A program made the translations under genes and the position numbers. The notes beneath the pieces are model-generated. The model saw only the letters and a list, made by a program, of their open reading frames with translations, did not search any database and was not told the origin of the DNA. From NCBI RefSeq assembly GCF_003751785.1, contig NZ_RKIE01000001.1:659564-723563 (forward strand): 64,000 bases of DNA. Reading direction: 5' to 3'. Shown here in pieces: positions 62,355 through 64,000 of this stretch. This stretch comes from Frigoribacterium sp. PhB160 (lineage in GTDB: Bacteria > Actinomycetota > Actinomycetes > Actinomycetales > Microbacteriaceae). Each line of letters opens with the position of its first letter. The stretch's first letter is position 1.

Positions 62355-63227
62355 TCAGAACGTCAGCTGGTCGACGGAGTCGAGCGGCACCCAGCCGGGG
62401 CGGAACCCGTCGGGCGGCTCGATCGTGGGCACGGTCTGCAGCGAGTCGGCCTCCGCCAGCTGGGCGAGCTCGAGCCCGGTCAGCGCGGCGATGTCGCGCA
62501 CGGGCACCTGGAAGGTGCGGTACGGGCCGAGCGGCGGCGGGGAGTCGCTCGCCTGGGCCGCCGCGAAGGCCTCCTCGAGGTCGGCGCCCTCGAGCTCCGA
62601 CGACTGGTCGAGGACGTAGCCCGCCGTGCGCAGGGCGGCGCCGTCCTCCGTCGCCCAGGCGGCGACCTTGAAGAAGCTGCGCGGGACGCGGACGCCGCGG
62701 TAGAGCGCGTCGTCGGCCCGCAGCACCGGCCCGGTGAAGACCGTCAGCCGCTGCTGCCAGGTCGTCGCGTACTGCAGCACCTGGTCCTCCAGGCCGAGCC
62801 AGAGCTCGCTCGACTGGTTGAACTCGCCCGCCTGGGGCGCGGCGTTCGTGTACGTGAAGGTGTCGAGGTTCGCCCGCGACGCGACCGACGCGTCGCCCCA
62901 GACCGGGTCGCGGCGCCGGACGAGGTGGCCTCGGTCGAGGTCGTTGCGGGCGTAGACCTCGGGCCCGCACTGCTGCTCGGCCGGCACGCGCTCGTCGAGG
63001 TGCCAGTCGTCGCCCCGCTCGAGGTCGACGAGCCGTGAGCCGTCGACGTTCACCGCGGTGAGGGCGGCGAGCTTGCGCTCCGGGTCGAGCAGCACGCTGA
63101 AGTGGGCGTACGGCAGGTCGACCACCGTGCGGCCGCCGGTGTCGGGGAGGGGGACCTGCACGGCGAGGAAGCCGGGGTCGTACCCGGCCGCGGAGACCGT
63201 CTCGGGCTGGCTGTCTGCGATGGTCAT
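62355..63227 (-). CDS. DNA/RNA non-specific endonuclease (NUC1 type)
   Basis: Predicted Mg-dependent nuclease of the Serratia-nuclease beta-beta-alpha-metal fold, 290 residues. The active-site motif DRGH is at D98-H101 (NDLDRGHLVRRRDP), with the metal-binding Asn in ANLDTFTYTNAAPQ and 'QRLTVFTGPVL' after it. No signal peptide or membrane segment is seen, although most relatives are secreted; it may be cytoplasmic, or exported by another route. AGGAGG lies just before the ATG and is itself part of a GCGCCTCC octamer. Confidence 0.88.
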   Translation of the reverse strand: MTIADSQPETVSAAGYDPGFLAVQVPLPDTGGRTVVDLPYAHFSVLLDPERKLAALTAVNVDGSRLVDLERGDDWHLDERVPAEQQCGPEVYARNDLDRGHLVRRRDPVWGDASVASRANLDTFTYTNAAPQAGEFNQSSELWLGLEDQVLQYATTWQQRLTVFTGPVLRADDALYRGVRVPRSFFKVAAWATEDGAALRTAGYVLDQSSELEGADLEEAFAAAQASDSPPPLGPYRTFQVPVRDIAALTGLELAQLAEADSLQTVPTIEPPDGFRPGWVPLDSVDQLTF

Positions 63228-63308
63228 GCGCGCCTCCTGCGGTGTCGCCTGGTGGGTGTGGCTCCATCGTGCACCGGGCCCCCGACATCGGGCCGACCGG
63301 GCCAGGGC

Positions 63309-64000
63309 TCAGGCGCGCGCGACGAGCGCCGTCCGGTAGAGCTCGCCCAGCGCGGCGACGCCCCCGCGGCGGACGGCGGCCCGCTGCCGCTCCGCCCCCG
63401 TGCCGTCGGCGTGCAGCCGGTCGAGGAGGCTCCGGACGCGCTCGTGGTCGCCCTCGGCGTCGAGCGCGTCGCCGACGTGCACGAGCAGGCGGTGCACGAC
63501 CTCGCGGGACCCGCGCAGCTCGAGCGCGACGGGGTCGAGCAGGTCGCCGCCGAGGCCGTCGCGCGCGGCGTGCCAGAGCCCGGCGTCGAGCAGCTCGGGG
63601 TCGACCGACGGCGGCGGGTCTCCGCGCTCGGCCTCGGCCAGCGACGTGACGACGAGCGCGCGCGACAGCGCCGCGACGAGGAGGGCCTGTCCGGCGTCGA
63701 GCTGCGCGTCGGCGACGCGGATCTCGACCGTCGGGTGCCCCTCGGCGAGCCGGGCGTTCCACCACACGGTGCGGGTGTCGTAGGTGCCGGCCACGCCGAC
63801 GAGGCGGGCGAGGCGCCGGTCGTAGTCGTCCGCGTCGGCGAAGGGGGGAGGGCAGCCGCCCGACGACCACCGGCGCATGTGCATCGCCCGCCAGCTCGCG
63901 AAGCCGGTGTCGGCGCCGTGCCAGTACGGGCTGTTGCCCGTGAGCGCGAGGAGCGTCGGCAGCCAGGTGCGCACGCGGTTGAGGACGGCCACCCCGGCGT
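63309..64000 (-). CDS. Glutamate-cysteine ligase-like carboxylate-amine ligase (YbdK type, partial)
   Basis: C-terminal part of an ATP-dependent carboxylate-amine ligase; the gene continues past the window end, where its start lies. Family segments visible: LLALTGNSPYWHGADTGFASWR, YDTRTVWWNARLAEGHPTVE and IRVADAQLDAGQALLVAA. The YbdK/EgtA-related group makes gamma-glutamyl or similar amide bonds. The active-site half is not in the window. Confidence 0.87.
   Translation of the reverse strand, partial: AGVAVLNRVRTWLPTLLALTGNSPYWHGADTGFASWRAMHMRRWSSGGCPPPFADADDYDRRLARLVGVAGTYDTRTVWWNARLAEGHPTVEIRVADAQLDAGQALLVAALSRALVVTSLAEAERGDPPPSVDPELLDAGLWHAARDGLGGDLLDPVALELRGSREVVHRLLVHVGDALDAEGDHERVRSLLDRLHADGTGAERQRAAVRRGGVAALGELYRTALVARA

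Overview
The window is a very GC-rich stretch, densely coding on both strands, with GTG starts, many ATGA stop/start overlaps and GC-ending codons. Together with a LAxTG-type cell-wall anchor, a chromosomal L-arabinose operon under a LacI-type regulator, an actinobacterial-type alditol oxidase and many apparently leaderless genes, this points to an actinobacterium, most likely of the Microbacteriaceae (Frigoribacterium/Curtobacterium/Rathayibacter-like). The family assignment is inference from gene style. No rRNA, tRNA, CRISPR, IS element or prophage was seen, so this reads as ordinary chromosome.

Layout. 1-1082: tail of a sugar ABC importer (two permeases). 1387-4257: a 2-hydroxyacid dehydrogenase, an aldo/keto reductase and an unknown protein. 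4562-16145: a probable exopolysaccharide locus (flippase, GT2 and GT4 glycosyltransferases, GH16-like secreted enzyme, large multi-spanning membrane protein, secreted PIG-L deacetylase with three discoidin-like repeats), interrupted by a manganese exporter gene, mntP. 16236-22514: PRC-barrel protein, glutamine amidotransferase-like hydrolase, MFS exporter, a channel-like membrane protein, a flavin monooxygenase and an unknown. 22873-35280: a carbohydrate regulon (alditol oxidase, aldose 1-epimerase, sugar ABC importer, LacI regulator, araBDA). Three near-identical palindromic operators, GTGAGCGCTCAC, sit at its three main promoters. 35517-43769: small acidic protein, luciferase-like monooxygenase, PIG-V-like mannosyltransferase, TrmB/LuxR-type regulator, a 1118-residue subtilase with a LAxTG anchor, and an endonuclease/exonuclease/phosphatase-family protein. 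43868-54484: SSB-like mini-protein, aldo/keto reductase, Pr6Pr-like membrane protein, an apparently circularly permuted amine oxidase, alpha/beta hydrolase, NnrE, two MFS transporters and an ABC-2 exporter. 54714-64000: DedA protein, P-loop kinase, histidine phosphatase, YhgE/Pip-like membrane protein divergent from a MarR regulator, M23 peptidase, GNAT, zinc-ribbon-like small protein, an unknown, a DNA/RNA endonuclease and a partial carboxylate-amine ligase.

The most unusual structure is not a gene. A family of about ten interspersed palindromic elements of almost constant length (85-87 bp) starts with GTCGACGACTCAGG or a close variant and ends with its reverse complement. Six copies are intergenic, one overlaps the end of a gene, two lie wholly inside reading frames, and one is doubtful. 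Separately, the octamer GGAGGCGC is strongly over-represented on both strands and forms the stems of several terminators, reminiscent of how uptake-signal sequences sit in terminators in other bacteria. Fifteen genes have a -10-like hexamer 6-8 nt before the start codon, the signature of leaderless transcripts.
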